From NCBI GenBank assembly GCA_963835735.1, contig CAWIGP010000002.1:744001-808000 (forward strand): a DNA stretch of 64,000 bases. The letters are read 5' to 3'. The position numbers were made by a program, and so were the translations under genes. This stretch comes from DASQMT01 sp963835735 (lineage in GTDB: Bacteria > Actinomycetota > Thermoleophilia > Solirubrobacterales > Solirubrobacteraceae). Positions 25,735-34,429 of this stretch are shown piece after piece; positions within the stretch are counted from its first letter, which is position 1; every line of letters begins with the position of its first letter. The notes under the pieces were generated by a model. It saw only the letters and a program-made list of their open reading frames with translations, did no database searches and was not told where the DNA came from.

Positions 25735-25750
25735 AGTTGTATGTACAACT
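25735..25750. promoter_or_regulatory. Operator palindrome AGTTGTATGTACAACT
   Basis: A perfect 7-bp inverted repeat (AGTTGTA/TACAACT) around TG lies 24 bases upstream of the epoxide hydrolase start, with a smaller palindrome CTCTAAAGAG at 25721-25730 between. A/T-rich, in sharp contrast to the surroundings, it is the form expected for a TetR-, PadR- or MarR-type repressor site. No regulator gene is adjacent. The following 220 bases (25751-25970) hold nothing else I can recognise. Confidence 0.6.
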
Positions 25751-25970
25751 AGATCCTGCCCCTCTCGGCTCCACGTCGCGCCCGTGAAATGCCCTGGTCT
25801 GCACCCCCCGGGGCGCACACGCCGGGCGTCATCGCCCGCTCGTCAGCTCGCCCTCGCGGTGTGTGAAACGCTGTTCGGTCGCTGGTCGCCGATAGGGCAT
25901 CGGCGGGCTGTGGCAAATGCGCGCGGCCCGAGTCAGCCAGCCAGGAGTTCGCCGTGGTGGGCCGCTTCGC

Positions 25971-26207
25971 CTACGTCCCGTGTGCGGGCGCGCTGCCAGG
26001 TCGTCTCGTGCGGCGCTCCTCGAGCATCGCCAGCAGCACTCGGCGCACCAGGCCGTCGAGTGGATCCTCATCGGGCGGATCCTGCGCGGCGGCGGCGAGT
26101 AGCGCGCCCGACATCGGCTCGCCGTCGGCAACGTCGAGCGCGCCGACCGCTTGCTCCATCGACTCGATCGCCGCTCCAAACCGAGCAGATGGCTCCGGCA
26201 ACCCCAT
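25971..26207 (-). CDS. Small hypothetical protein
   Basis: The 78-residue reading MGLPEPSARFGAAIESMEQA then VGALDVADGEPMSGALLAAA and a charged tail MLEERRTRRPG is acidic and helical in the middle and basic at the end. No family recognised. The frame stays open upstream, and no strong ribosome site precedes ATG 26207, so reality is uncertain. It would be divergent from the next small gene. Confidence 0.45.
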   Translation of the reverse strand: MGLPEPSARFGAAIESMEQAVGALDVADGEPMSGALLAAAAQDPPDEDPLDGLVRRVLLAMLEERRTRRPGSAPAHGT

Positions 26208-26334
26208 AGGGCATGCCCGTCCTCGCGCCCATCGTAACGCGGTCAAAGACTCCCGCGTTGATGCCCGACTTCGGGCCGGGTCGCCAGTTGGCCCGAGCAG
26301 TCCGACCGCCTTGGCTGGGAACGTATGTTCGCGT

Positions 26335-26658
26335 ATGCCACCACCGTACCCCGTCGTCCGTGCCAGCCTCGACCGCGCCATCGCCAACCGCGACCTCGCT
26401 GCCGTGCGGTCGGCGGCACGCGACCTCCCCGCTGTCGTCACCTTGGCCGACGCCGTCGAGGTGCTGGTGTTGATGCTGGAGGACGACGACCCGGCGTTTG
26501 ACGCCGCGACCGTCCGCTGGGTCGCGCGCTTCGCCGGCGAATGCGCCGGCGTCACGCTCGGCGAGACACAGGCCGCACTGGAGTCGCTCGCCGCGCTCCC
26601 GGCACCCGACGCGCATGCCACGCTCACCGCGTTGCTCAGACGGCACGGCCTGGGCTAG
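26335..26658 (+). CDS. Small helical hypothetical protein
   Basis: The 107-residue protein starts MPPPYPVVRASLDRAIANRD and reads like an all-helical soluble protein (LAAVRSAARDLPAVVTLADA, VRWVARFAGECAGVTLGETQ, ALLRRHGLG). ATG 26335 is the only start close to the beginning of the protein-like sequence. It ends 51 bases before the convergent trkA gene. I do not recognise a family. Confidence 0.6.
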   Translation: MPPPYPVVRASLDRAIANRDLAAVRSAARDLPAVVTLADAVEVLVLMLEDDDPAFDAATVRWVARFAGECAGVTLGETQAALESLAALPAPDAHATLTALLRRHGLG

Positions 26659-26709
26659 GGAGCGACAACGGCCGCACACCGCACAGACCAAGCCGCCACG
26701 GCCGCGCGC

Positions 26710-28035
26710 TTAGAGCGCCTCCTCCACGAGCGACGCCCGGCGCGACTCGACGAAGATGATCACGCGGTCGCCCGCCTGCAGCACGTCGGAGCCGTGCGGG
26801 AAGATCGTCGTCCCGTCGCGCACGACGGCGCCGATCAGCGAGCCCGTCACGGGTAGGTCCTTGAACGTCCGATTGGCCAGCTCCGAGTCGGGGCGCACCG
26901 TGATGTCGAGGATCTCGAAGCGATCGTGGTCGAGCATCGCGACCTGGCGGCAGCGCGGGTCGTGGGCGAACCGCACCAGCTCCTCGGCGGCCACCTGTCG
27001 CGGGTTGATCGCGACGTCGACGCCGCCGCCCTCATAGACCTCCGTCGAGACCGGGTCGTGCGTGAGCGCGATAGTCATCCGGACGCCCCGCTGCTTCGCC
27101 AGCACGGCGCCATACAGGTTGCGCGCGTCGTCGTTCATGCAAAAGACCGCCGCGGTGCGGCGCCCGATCCGCTCGTGCGCGAGGAACTCGGGGTCGAACG
27201 CGCTCGCGTGGAACACGTGCACGTGCGGGAACGCCTTCGCCACCTCGCGCGCCCGCTCGGCGTCCGCCTCGACCAGCCGTACGCGGAGGCCCCGCTCCAT
27301 CAGGACCTCCGCGATCGTCGTCCCCATCCGCCCCGCGCCGAACACGACCATGTCCTCGACCTGCCGCTCGCCCTTGGCGATGCCGGCGCTCCATGCGCGC
27401 GCCGCCGCGGGCGACGCGATCACGACGACGCGGTCGCCCGGCCTGATCGCCTCCGCGCCACGCGGCACGATCATGCGCTCCCCGCGGATGATGCCGGCGA
27501 CCTTCGAGTCGGGCGGAATCGCGGCGTCGCGTAGCGGCCGCCCGATCAGCGCGTCGTTCACCCGGCGCGGCGGGACGTCGAACTCGACGATCTGCACCTT
27601 GCCTTCAGCGAACACGTCGGTCTGGCGGGCCGCGGGGATGCCGATGATCGCCGAGATCGCGTTCGCCGTCTCCAGCTCCGACGAGACCATGAAGTCGACG
27701 TCGATCTCGCGCTCGCGCCAGGCGTCCATGTACGCCGCGCTGCTCGTGCGCACGATCACCTGCGCGCTCGACAGCCGCTTGACCATCATCGCGCAGACGA
27801 GGTTGACCTCGTCGCGCGGGCTGCACGCGATCAGCAGGTCGGCCGTCTCCACGCCAGCCTGGCGCAGGATCTCGCGTGCGGTCCCGTCGCCCTCGACTGT
27901 CCGGACGTCGTAGCGCTCGCGCAGCGCCGCGAGCCGGTCGTGGTCGAGGTCGATCAGCACGAGCTCGTGCCGCTCGTGCAGCGCATCCACCAGCGCGTGC
28001 CCGACGTGGCCGGCACCGAGCACGAGGATCCTCAT
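26710..28035 (-). CDS. trkA: Trk potassium uptake regulator TrkA
   Basis: Cytoplasmic NAD-binding subunit that gates the TrkH potassium channel. The 441 residues hold two RCK units: the first begins MRILVLGAGHVGHALVDALH (Rossmann GxGxxG) and the second has MVVFGAGRMGTTIAEVLMER; each is followed by a TrkA-C domain (for example RVVVIASPAAARAW and DRVIIFVESRR). Length is standard for a two-repeat TrkA. It is divergent from trkH, only 16 bases away, so both share a control region. Confidence 0.95.
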   Translation of the reverse strand: MRILVLGAGHVGHALVDALHERHELVLIDLDHDRLAALRERYDVRTVEGDGTAREILRQAGVETADLLIACSPRDEVNLVCAMMVKRLSSAQVIVRTSSAAYMDAWREREIDVDFMVSSELETANAISAIIGIPAARQTDVFAEGKVQIVEFDVPPRRVNDALIGRPLRDAAIPPDSKVAGIIRGERMIVPRGAEAIRPGDRVVVIASPAAARAWSAGIAKGERQVEDMVVFGAGRMGTTIAEVLMERGLRVRLVEADAERAREVAKAFPHVHVFHASAFDPEFLAHERIGRRTAAVFCMNDDARNLYGAVLAKQRGVRMTIALTHDPVSTEVYEGGGVDVAINPRQVAAEELVRFAHDPRCRQVAMLDHDRFEILDITVRPDSELANRTFKDLPVTGSLIGAVVRDGTTIFPHGSDVLQAGDRVIIFVESRRASLVEEAL

Positions 28036-28051
28036 GGGCGGAGCGTAAGCG

Positions 28052-29596
28052 ATGATGCGCGCGCGGATGCAGACCATCGCGCCAACCCGCGGAGAGCGGA
28101 CGCACGCGCTCGGCGTCGACGTCTCGGGCGCGCTGAACCTCGTCGCCTGGCTCGTCAAGTACCTCGCGGCGGCGTTCCTGTTCCCGATCGCGATCGCGCT
28201 CGGCTACGGCGACCCGTTCTGGCCGTTCGCGGTGGCCGGCGCGGCCACGCTGAGCTTCGGATACGGGCTCGAGCTCCTGACCGACGGCCGGGAGCACATC
28301 GGCGCGCGAGAGGGGTACCTCGTCGTCTCGCTGATCTGGATCCTCATCGCGGTCCTCGGCGCGATCCCCTACGTGCTCGCGGTACCGCAGCTGTCGAATC
28401 CCGTCGACGCGGTCTTCGAGTCGATGTCCGGCTTCTCGACGACCGGCTCGAGCGTGCTGACCGACGTGGACGCGCTCGACCGCTCGATGGCGATGTGGCG
28501 GCAGTTCACGGCCTGGGTCGGCGGAGTCGGGATCATCGTGCTGTTCCTCGCCGTGCTGCCGCGCCTGCGCGTCGGCGGCCGCCAGGCGCTGTTCCGGAGC
28601 GAGGCGGCGGGGCCCGAGCTGGGTCTCGCGGAGACGATCCGCGATACCGCCCGGCGCTTCGTGGTCCTCTACGTCGCGATCACGGTGGTCGGGACGCTCG
28701 CGCTCGCCGCGATGGGATGGACCGGCATCGACCCCCACATGAACCTGTTCCGCGCGGTCGCGCACTCGTTCTCGACAATCTCGACCACCGGGTTCTCGAC
28801 CGAGGCGCGCTCGATCGAGCCGTTCGCGCCCGCCACGCAGTGGGTCTTCGTGGTCTTCATGATCGTGGCGGGGACAAGCTTCGCGCTGATGTACGCCGGG
28901 ATCGTCCGGCGCAGGCCGCGCGTGTTCGCGCGCGACGAGGAGTTCCGCGTCTACATCGCGGTGCTGGCCCTCGCCGCCGCGCTCGTGATCCTCGATCTGG
29001 TGGACGCGGGCCTGTTCGAGGGCGGCGACGCAGTCCGCCAGGGCGTCTTCCAGGTCACCTCGCTGATGACGACGTCCGGCTATGCGACCGCCGACTTCAA
29101 CCAGTGGACGGCGCTGACGACCATGATCCTGTTCGGCCTCGTGCTGATCGGGGCGTCGGCCGGCTCGACGAGCGGCTCGATCAAGCTCGTCCGCCACGTC
29201 GTGATCGCCAAGCTGCTCAATCGCGAGCTCGATCAGACGCTGCACCCGCACCGCGTCGCTCCGCTGCGCGTCAACGGCGCCGTCGTCGACGAGCGCGCGC
29301 TGCGCGCGGTGATCGTCTTCGTCTTCCTGTATCTCGGCGTGCTCGCGGCGGGCGCGTTGGTGATCCTGGTCGACAGCTCGCTGCGCGGCCTCCAGCTCGG
29401 CACGTTCGAGGCGTTGGCCGACGCCGCCACCACGCTCGGCGGCGCCGGGCCCGGGCTCGGCTTCGCCGGCCCGATGGGCAACTTTGCGCCGTTCAGCGAC
29501 GTCTCGAAGGTCGTCCTGATCGCTTTGATGTACCTCGGGCGGCTCGAGATCATCCCCGTGCTGGTGCTCTTCACGCGTAGTCATTGGCGGGCATGA
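28052..29596 (+). CDS. trkH: Trk potassium transporter membrane subunit TrkH
   Basis: The 514-residue protein has about ten membrane segments and the four pore loops of the superfamily: FSTTGSSVLTD, ISTTGFSTEA, MTTSGYATADF and TTLGGAGPGLGF, each with the selectivity glycine. It imports potassium together with TrkA. Start is ATG 28052; ATG 28067 would leave a little more room for the divergent promoters. Membrane location is certain from the hydrophobic profile. Confidence 0.95.
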   Translation: MMRARMQTIAPTRGERTHALGVDVSGALNLVAWLVKYLAAAFLFPIAIALGYGDPFWPFAVAGAATLSFGYGLELLTDGREHIGAREGYLVVSLIWILIAVLGAIPYVLAVPQLSNPVDAVFESMSGFSTTGSSVLTDVDALDRSMAMWRQFTAWVGGVGIIVLFLAVLPRLRVGGRQALFRSEAAGPELGLAETIRDTARRFVVLYVAITVVGTLALAAMGWTGIDPHMNLFRAVAHSFSTISTTGFSTEARSIEPFAPATQWVFVVFMIVAGTSFALMYAGIVRRRPRVFARDEEFRVYIAVLALAAALVILDLVDAGLFEGGDAVRQGVFQVTSLMTTSGYATADFNQWTALTTMILFGLVLIGASAGSTSGSIKLVRHVVIAKLLNRELDQTLHPHRVAPLRVNGAVVDERALRAVIVFVFLYLGVLAAGALVILVDSSLRGLQLGTFEALADAATTLGGAGPGLGFAGPMGNFAPFSDVSKVVLIALMYLGRLEIIPVLVLFTRSHWRA

Positions 29597-29635
29597 GCGG
29601 CACTCGGCGGCGGCGGGCCGCTGGGTTCAACGGAG

Positions 29636-30451
29636 CTACGTGACGCCCCGGACGCCCTGCGCCACGCCGGCGAGGTCCCAGCCGTCGATGAACACCGAGA
29701 GGCGCACGGCGTTGGCTGGAATCTCTGCCGCTCGGTCGAGCCGGCGAAGCCGCCTGTCGTCGTATCGAGCGACGGCTGTCATGAGCGCTTCCCGCGCGGG
29801 TTGCGGAAGTCCGCAATCGTTCGCCGGGCGAGCGGCGGAGTCCAGGATCCAGCGCCGGAGCGGCTCCGCCTGTCGCCGCTCGACGCGGGTGAGGGGGGCG
29901 ATCGCCCACTCCGGGTCGATGCGACCTCCTCGTCCTCGACGTCGCTCACCTCCGAGCTCCAGATCTCGAGGCTGATCAGGCAAGTCCAGAAGCGGTCGCC
30001 TGTCGGCCTCCGGGAGCGTTCCCAGTACCACGTCAGCGGAGGGCTCGGGAGTTTCCATCACGGCATCGAACTTGCGCCATGCCGACGCCAGGGCGGCATC
30101 GACCTCGTGATCTCGCATCGCGCGCAGAACGTCGACCCATTCGACGCGCGTTTCCTCGCCCGGCGCGCGCGACGTCCGCACCCGGGCGCGCCGGGTCTCG
30201 GGCGGGCTCACCCGGTCTTCCAACCCCTCGTCTCGGGGGTCGCCACCCGACCCCTCGGTGTAGCGGTCGGTGAGCCGGCCGGCTGCGAGCCGACCGCGGG
30301 CGTCGTTGACACGGGGAAGCCGCGCTTTCGCTTCGCCCGCTTGCGCACGGCCCTCGATCAGCATCTGGGCCGCCAGGGCCGCAGTAGCCGCCGCCACAGT
30401 GTCGGTCGCCGCCCTCCTCGTCCTGCCGTCGTTCGTGTTCGCTGCTGGCAC
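29636..30451 (-). CDS. Hypothetical protein
   Basis: A 271-residue reading. The C-terminal two thirds look protein-like: WVDVLRAMRDHEVDAALASA, RKFDAVMETPEPSADVV, PLTRVERRQAEPLRRWILDS and ARYDDRRLRRLDRAAEIPAN. The N-terminal 100 residues are low in hydrophobic content and Arg-rich (TRRAATDTVAAATAALAAQM). A competing frame on the plus strand is less convincing. No family recognised; no ribosome site of note. Confidence 0.5.
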   Translation of the reverse strand: MPAANTNDGRTRRAATDTVAAATAALAAQMLIEGRAQAGEAKARLPRVNDARGRLAAGRLTDRYTEGSGGDPRDEGLEDRVSPPETRRARVRTSRAPGEETRVEWVDVLRAMRDHEVDAALASAWRKFDAVMETPEPSADVVLGTLPEADRRPLLDLPDQPRDLELGGERRRGRGGRIDPEWAIAPLTRVERRQAEPLRRWILDSAARPANDCGLPQPAREALMTAVARYDDRRLRRLDRAAEIPANAVRLSVFIDGWDLAGVAQGVRGVT

Positions 30452-30568
30452 TGGAGCGCCCCGGTGTCGCTGTGGCTTGGCCGAGCAAAGCTACGGGCGA
30501 CTCACGCGCCGGGCAATTCGACGAGTCGATGGCCCGATCGTGGCGCCTGATCGCTCGGTAGTGAACGC

Positions 30569-30946
30569 CTACGGCGCCACCGTTCGCGCGCTCGGTCCCG
30601 GTTCCAGCCCCCAGCTGACGATCCGCGCGGGATGGATCCGGATCAACGGCGTCGGCAGCGCAATCGCCTCGCCACGCCCGCGGATCTCGATCCCGCGCGG
30701 ACGCCACGGGTCTGTGCTGGCCAGATCGTCTATCACGATCGCGGCTCGCCCGGTCCGGGCCACGTCGCGGAACTTCTTCGATCGCTCGAGCTCGTAACCG
30801 CCGACGTCGATCGTGTCGCGCACCGCGTTGTAGATCCATCCGACCGGCACCACGTGCGGCGTGCCGTCCGCGCCGACCGTCGCGATCCGTCCGAGCTGAA
30901 GCCCACCGACCAGGTAGCCAAGCTCGGCCTCACTGAAGACGCTCAT
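30569..30946 (-). CDS. PPOX-family F420/FMN-dependent oxidoreductase
   Basis: The 125-residue split-barrel protein reads MSVFSEAELGYLVGGLQLGR, IATVGADGTPHVVPVGWIYN, then KFRDVARTGRAAIVIDDL and the conserved DPWRPRGIEIRGRGEA. This is the PPOX-class F420-dependent type common in actinobacteria, which reduces small organic substrates or binds a flavin/deazaflavin. ATG 30946 fits the family N-terminus; ATG 30976 is in frame upstream. Confidence 0.85.
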   Translation of the reverse strand: MSVFSEAELGYLVGGLQLGRIATVGADGTPHVVPVGWIYNAVRDTIDVGGYELERSKKFRDVARTGRAAIVIDDLASTDPWRPRGIEIRGRGEAIALPTPLIRIHPARIVSWGLEPGPSARTVAP

Positions 30947-31039
30947 CGCCAGGATCCAGCGCCAGCGCGCATCCACGCGTGATCGTAGACGCCTGCTTCG
31001 CGGGTACGCGCCGATCGCGCGAGCGTCGATCCACTCGAC

Positions 31040-33055
31040 CTACGGCTGGCTCCACCGCGACGGCTCGGGCGGCTCCACGGGAGCCGGGCGGTCGTCGCAC
31101 CACGTCCCCCAGTCGTACCAGCCGCCGTCGTTGCCGCCCACCAGCGTGAGCTCGAACTCGGGGCCGGTCGGCGGGAAGTTGAACGAGCCGCAGTTGTTGG
31201 TGAAGTCGTGCCCAACGTTCCGGGCGTCGACGTTCTCGAGCGACGCACTCCCGAACGCGCGGGCGTTGATCACGTTCGTCCCAGCGCCGTCGACGCGGAC
31301 GTCCTTCACCGTGACGTGCTCGATGCCGTACTGGTCCTTGACCGCGAATTCGGAGACGAACTGGATTGCGTTGAAGCTCACGTCGAGGAAGTCGCTGTCG
31401 AGCACGCGGAAGTCCGCGTCCATGTGCCCCTCGAGCGCGTAGAACCAGATCGCGCCGAGGCCGATGTCCCAGTTGAGCTCGCGGATGCCCGCGCGGACCG
31501 TCGTGTTGCGGGCGAAGGTCAGGTGCCCGGTGAAGTCCGTCGAGAAGTGCCGGTAGCCGGCGTGGAGGGCAGAGCCCTCGCGGACCGGATCGGCGATCAG
31601 GTTGTCGGACACGGTGTTGTCCTGGCCGCCGTAGATGGCGATCCCGTTCGCGAGCACGGGCGTCTGGATCGTGTTGTGGTCGAACACGTTGCCGACGTCC
31701 TTGTCGATGTTCGACCACATGGCCATGGCGTCGTCGCCGGTGTTGCGGAAGAAGTTGTTCGTCGCGCGGACGTCGCGCCAGCCCTTGCGGATGTTGATCC
31801 CGTCCGCCATCTGGTCGACGATGATGTTGTCCCGGACGAGCAGGTCGCGGCCCGGGCCGTCCAGCCAGATGCCGACCTTGGTGTGCTGGATGTAGAGCCG
31901 CTCGATCACCGAGTCGCTCAGCGCGCCGCCGATGCCGTTGACCTCGTCGGTGTCGACCCGCTCCTTGATCTCTCCGACGATCGCGAAGTCGGCGAGCCGG
32001 ACGTCGTCGCTGCCGCCCTCCTCCGCCCACTTGCCGTAGAACCCGACGGAGTCGGTCCGCGAGGGCTCACACGAGGGGCACTCCGGATCCGGCGCCGGGT
32101 CGGTGCGCGGCGTAGCGGGTCCGGTCACGATCGAGTACCAGTTGCCGGCGCCGACCACGGCCACGTCGTCGACGACGATGTGCCGCGTGACCTTGAAGGT
32201 GCCCTTCGGGATCCACACGACCGCGTGCCGCTTCCCGTAGCGCCTGGCGTGGGCGATGGCCGCGTCGAACGCGCCGGACGAGTCCTCGGTTCCGCTCGGA
32301 TCGGCGCCGAAGCGCGTGACGGAGATCGCGTGGGGTGGCCTGTGCCGGGGCTTCGCCACGCGCTCGTAGTCGAGCAGGTCGATGACGGTCCAGTCCGCGG
32401 GCGCGCCGGCCGGGACCGTCAGCCGTACGGTGTCGCCGGCCCGGTAGGTCCTGCGGAGCAGCAGGCGCTGCTCGTCGTAGAAGTGGTTCGGCCGGTGCGG
32501 CTTCTCCTCGGTCTCGGTCGGCGGACGCCACCAGTCGGGGTGCAGCCAGTCGCTGTTCGGGTCGTTCGAGAACGGATAGTCGGCGTACAGCCACGCGTAT
32601 TCCGACGTCAGGCTCATCTCCTGCGCGTGCCGGCCGTCGACGCTCACCCGGAGCGGCGATCGGATCCCGCCGCCTTGGGGAGCGTCGGGGATGCTGTAGC
32701 GGACGGTGATCGCGTTGGCGGCACGGGTGAGCCTGAACTCGACGTGTTCGCCCGGGTCGAGCCGGACGGCGTCGCGACCGGACGCCTCGGCTGACAGCGT
32801 GTAGGCCGCGCGCTGCTCGCTGCCGCGCCGGTCCGGGTCGTACGACGCGATGTCGCCCGTCGCGCTTGCGCTGAGCAGCTCGCCGGTGTGGACGGCGTTC
32901 TCGGCCTCCTGCTCCGCGAAGCTCACGGCAGCGCCGCGCCCCTCGACCAGCGCGGGATCGAGCCCGGCCCGCGTCTCCTGTGCGTGCGCCGAGGCGGCGC
33001 TCAGGAGCGTGACGGCCAAGGTCAGCGTGAACACGGTACGTGCGCGCGCGGACAT
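31040..33055 (-). CDS. Secreted beta-helix glycosidase, GH87 (mycodextranase)-like
   Basis: The 671-residue exported protein has a signal peptide (TVFTLTLAVTLLSAASAHAQ), a carbohydrate-binding-module-like region (about 50-200; EAENAVHTGELLS, GEHVEFRLTRAANAITVRYS) and a right-handed beta-helix. The helix has GH87-type sequence: RFGADPSGTEDSSGAFDAAI, VVWIPKGTFKVTRHIVVDDV, GAGNWYSIVTG, IQHTKVGIWLDGPGRD and RNTGDDAMAMWSN with the paired Asp expected in the active site. GH87 enzymes cut alpha-1,3-glucans of fungal walls or dextran-like polymers. Five Cys may form disulfides. A truncated EthD gene lies nine bases upstream. Confidence 0.85.
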   Translation of the reverse strand: MSARARTVFTLTLAVTLLSAASAHAQETRAGLDPALVEGRGAAVSFAEQEAENAVHTGELLSASATGDIASYDPDRRGSEQRAAYTLSAEASGRDAVRLDPGEHVEFRLTRAANAITVRYSIPDAPQGGGIRSPLRVSVDGRHAQEMSLTSEYAWLYADYPFSNDPNSDWLHPDWWRPPTETEEKPHRPNHFYDEQRLLLRRTYRAGDTVRLTVPAGAPADWTVIDLLDYERVAKPRHRPPHAISVTRFGADPSGTEDSSGAFDAAIAHARRYGKRHAVVWIPKGTFKVTRHIVVDDVAVVGAGNWYSIVTGPATPRTDPAPDPECPSCEPSRTDSVGFYGKWAEEGGSDDVRLADFAIVGEIKERVDTDEVNGIGGALSDSVIERLYIQHTKVGIWLDGPGRDLLVRDNIIVDQMADGINIRKGWRDVRATNNFFRNTGDDAMAMWSNIDKDVGNVFDHNTIQTPVLANGIAIYGGQDNTVSDNLIADPVREGSALHAGYRHFSTDFTGHLTFARNTTVRAGIRELNWDIGLGAIWFYALEGHMDADFRVLDSDFLDVSFNAIQFVSEFAVKDQYGIEHVTVKDVRVDGAGTNVINARAFGSASLENVDARNVGHDFTNNCGSFNFPPTGPEFELTLVGGNDGGWYDWGTWCDDRPAPVEPPEPSRWSQP

Positions 33056-33063
33056 CACGACTC

Positions 33064-33228
33064 CTAGTACTGAGGGTCGCCGGCCGGCGAGCCGATCACC
33101 CTGGTGGCGACAAGCTTCGTCTTGCCGGATATGTTCTCGACGGCCAAGGGCACGTGTTCGTCCTGATAGACCTTCTCGAACGCCTCCAGATCGGGCGGCG
33201 TCGGATAGATCACCATCAGCTTCGGCAC
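33064..33228 (-). pseudogene. EthD-family protein, truncated to 54 residues
   Basis: From GTG 33228, with GAGGAG upstream, the translation reads MPKLMVIYPTPPDLEAFEKV, YQDEHVPLAVENISGKTKLV and ATRVIGSPAGDPQY, then stops. EthD-domain proteins are about 100 residues and continue after this point with the FYRIAELHFPS segment, which is missing. The 5' half is well conserved, so loss of the 3' half may be recent. It precedes the glycosidase gene in the same direction. Confidence 0.65.
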
Positions 33229-33292
33229 GACACTCTCCTCTCCGGGCGCGCACGGACTCGGCGCTGGAGCCTACTCGCGCACCCACTGAGCC

Positions 33293-34354
33293 GTGCGGCC
33301 ATCTGAGGACATCTCCGCAGGCGAGCAGCAGGAGCAGCGCCTGCAGGCGCTGATCGACTCCTCGCCGCTCGCGCTCGTGGAGTTCGGCGTGGACACCCGC
33401 ATCCGGCTGTGGAACCCGGCGGCCGAGCGCATCTTCGGCTGGTCGCGTCAGGAGATGCTCGGCCGTGGCGGCCTACCGATGGCACCGCCCGCGAAGCGTG
33501 CGGAGAGCGAAGACCTGTTCGAGCGTGTGCGCGCGGGCGAATCGGTGAACGACTACGAGACCGTGCGTCAGCGGAAGGATGGGACGCTCGTCGCCGTCTC
33601 GATCGCGGCCGCCCCGGTCAGAGACGGATCCGGCCGCGTGCTCGGCAACATGGTCGCCTACACCGACATCACCGAGCGCAAGGCGCAGGAGGCGGAGGTC
33701 CATCGCCTCAACGACGAGCTCCACGCCCGGCTCGAGGAGCTCGCCGCGTCGCGAGCTCGAATCGTCACCGCCGGCGACGTCGAGCGGCGCCGCCTGGAGC
33801 GCAATCTCCATGACGGCGCGCAGCAGCGCCTGGTCGCGCTCGCGCTGGCCCTGCGCGTCGCGCTGTCGCAGCTCGACTCCGATCCGGCGGCCGCGCGCGC
33901 GACCCTCGCGGACGCCCGCGACGAGCTCGCCCTGGCGCTCGACGAGCTGCGCGAGCTCGCTCGCGGCCTCCATCCGGCGGTGCTCAGCGATCGCGGCCTC
34001 CGAGCAGCCGTCGAGATGCTCGCGGGCCGAGCGCCCGTGCCTGTGGAGATCGCCGAGATCCCGGACGAGCGGCTGCCTGAGCCCGTCGAAGCGGCTGCGT
34101 ACTACCTGATCGCGGAGGCGCTGACCAACGTGACCAGGTACGCCGAGGCATCCGCGGTGCGCGTGCGGGTTGCCGCGAGCGACGGGAGCGTCTTCGTGGA
34201 AGTGTCGGACGACGGCGTCGGGGGCGCCGACCCGGCCGCGGGCTCCGGACTCCGGGGCCTGGCGGACAGGGTCGAGGCGCTCGGCGGCACACTCGAGGTC
34301 GTGAGCCCCGCCGGCGCCGGGACGTCCCTACGGGCCCGGATCCCGAGCGGCTGA
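33293..34354 (+). CDS. Sensor histidine kinase, PAS and HisKA_3/HATPase
   Basis: Cytoplasmic kinase of 353 residues. A PAS domain (residues 15-130; LIDSSPLALVEFGVDTRIRL, NPAAERIFGWSRQEMLGR, then GNMVAYTDITERK) leads to the phospho-acceptor helix VERRRLERNLHDGAQQRLVA and a HATPase_c with AEALTNVTRYAEA and VEVSDDGVGGADPAAGSGLR. No response regulator is adjacent; the LuxR-type protein downstream lacks a receiver domain, so the partner must be elsewhere. It starts at GTG 33293. Confidence 0.92.
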   Translation: MRPSEDISAGEQQEQRLQALIDSSPLALVEFGVDTRIRLWNPAAERIFGWSRQEMLGRGGLPMAPPAKRAESEDLFERVRAGESVNDYETVRQRKDGTLVAVSIAAAPVRDGSGRVLGNMVAYTDITERKAQEAEVHRLNDELHARLEELAASRARIVTAGDVERRRLERNLHDGAQQRLVALALALRVALSQLDSDPAAARATLADARDELALALDELRELARGLHPAVLSDRGLRAAVEMLAGRAPVPVEIAEIPDERLPEPVEAAAYYLIAEALTNVTRYAEASAVRVRVAASDGSVFVEVSDDGVGGADPAAGSGLRGLADRVEALGGTLEVVSPAGAGTSLRARIPSG

Positions 34355-34429
34355 TCGGAGCCGAGCGCCTCCTCGAGGTGCTCCTCGCTCCGCAACCGAT
34401 GAATCTCGCCGCTGGGGGATCATGGACGC

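Noticed and set aside
27605..29584. 659-codon minus-strand open frame over trkH
   Set aside because: Composition (RDDHEDR-rich) and lack of any motif, while trkH on the other strand has all four pore loops.
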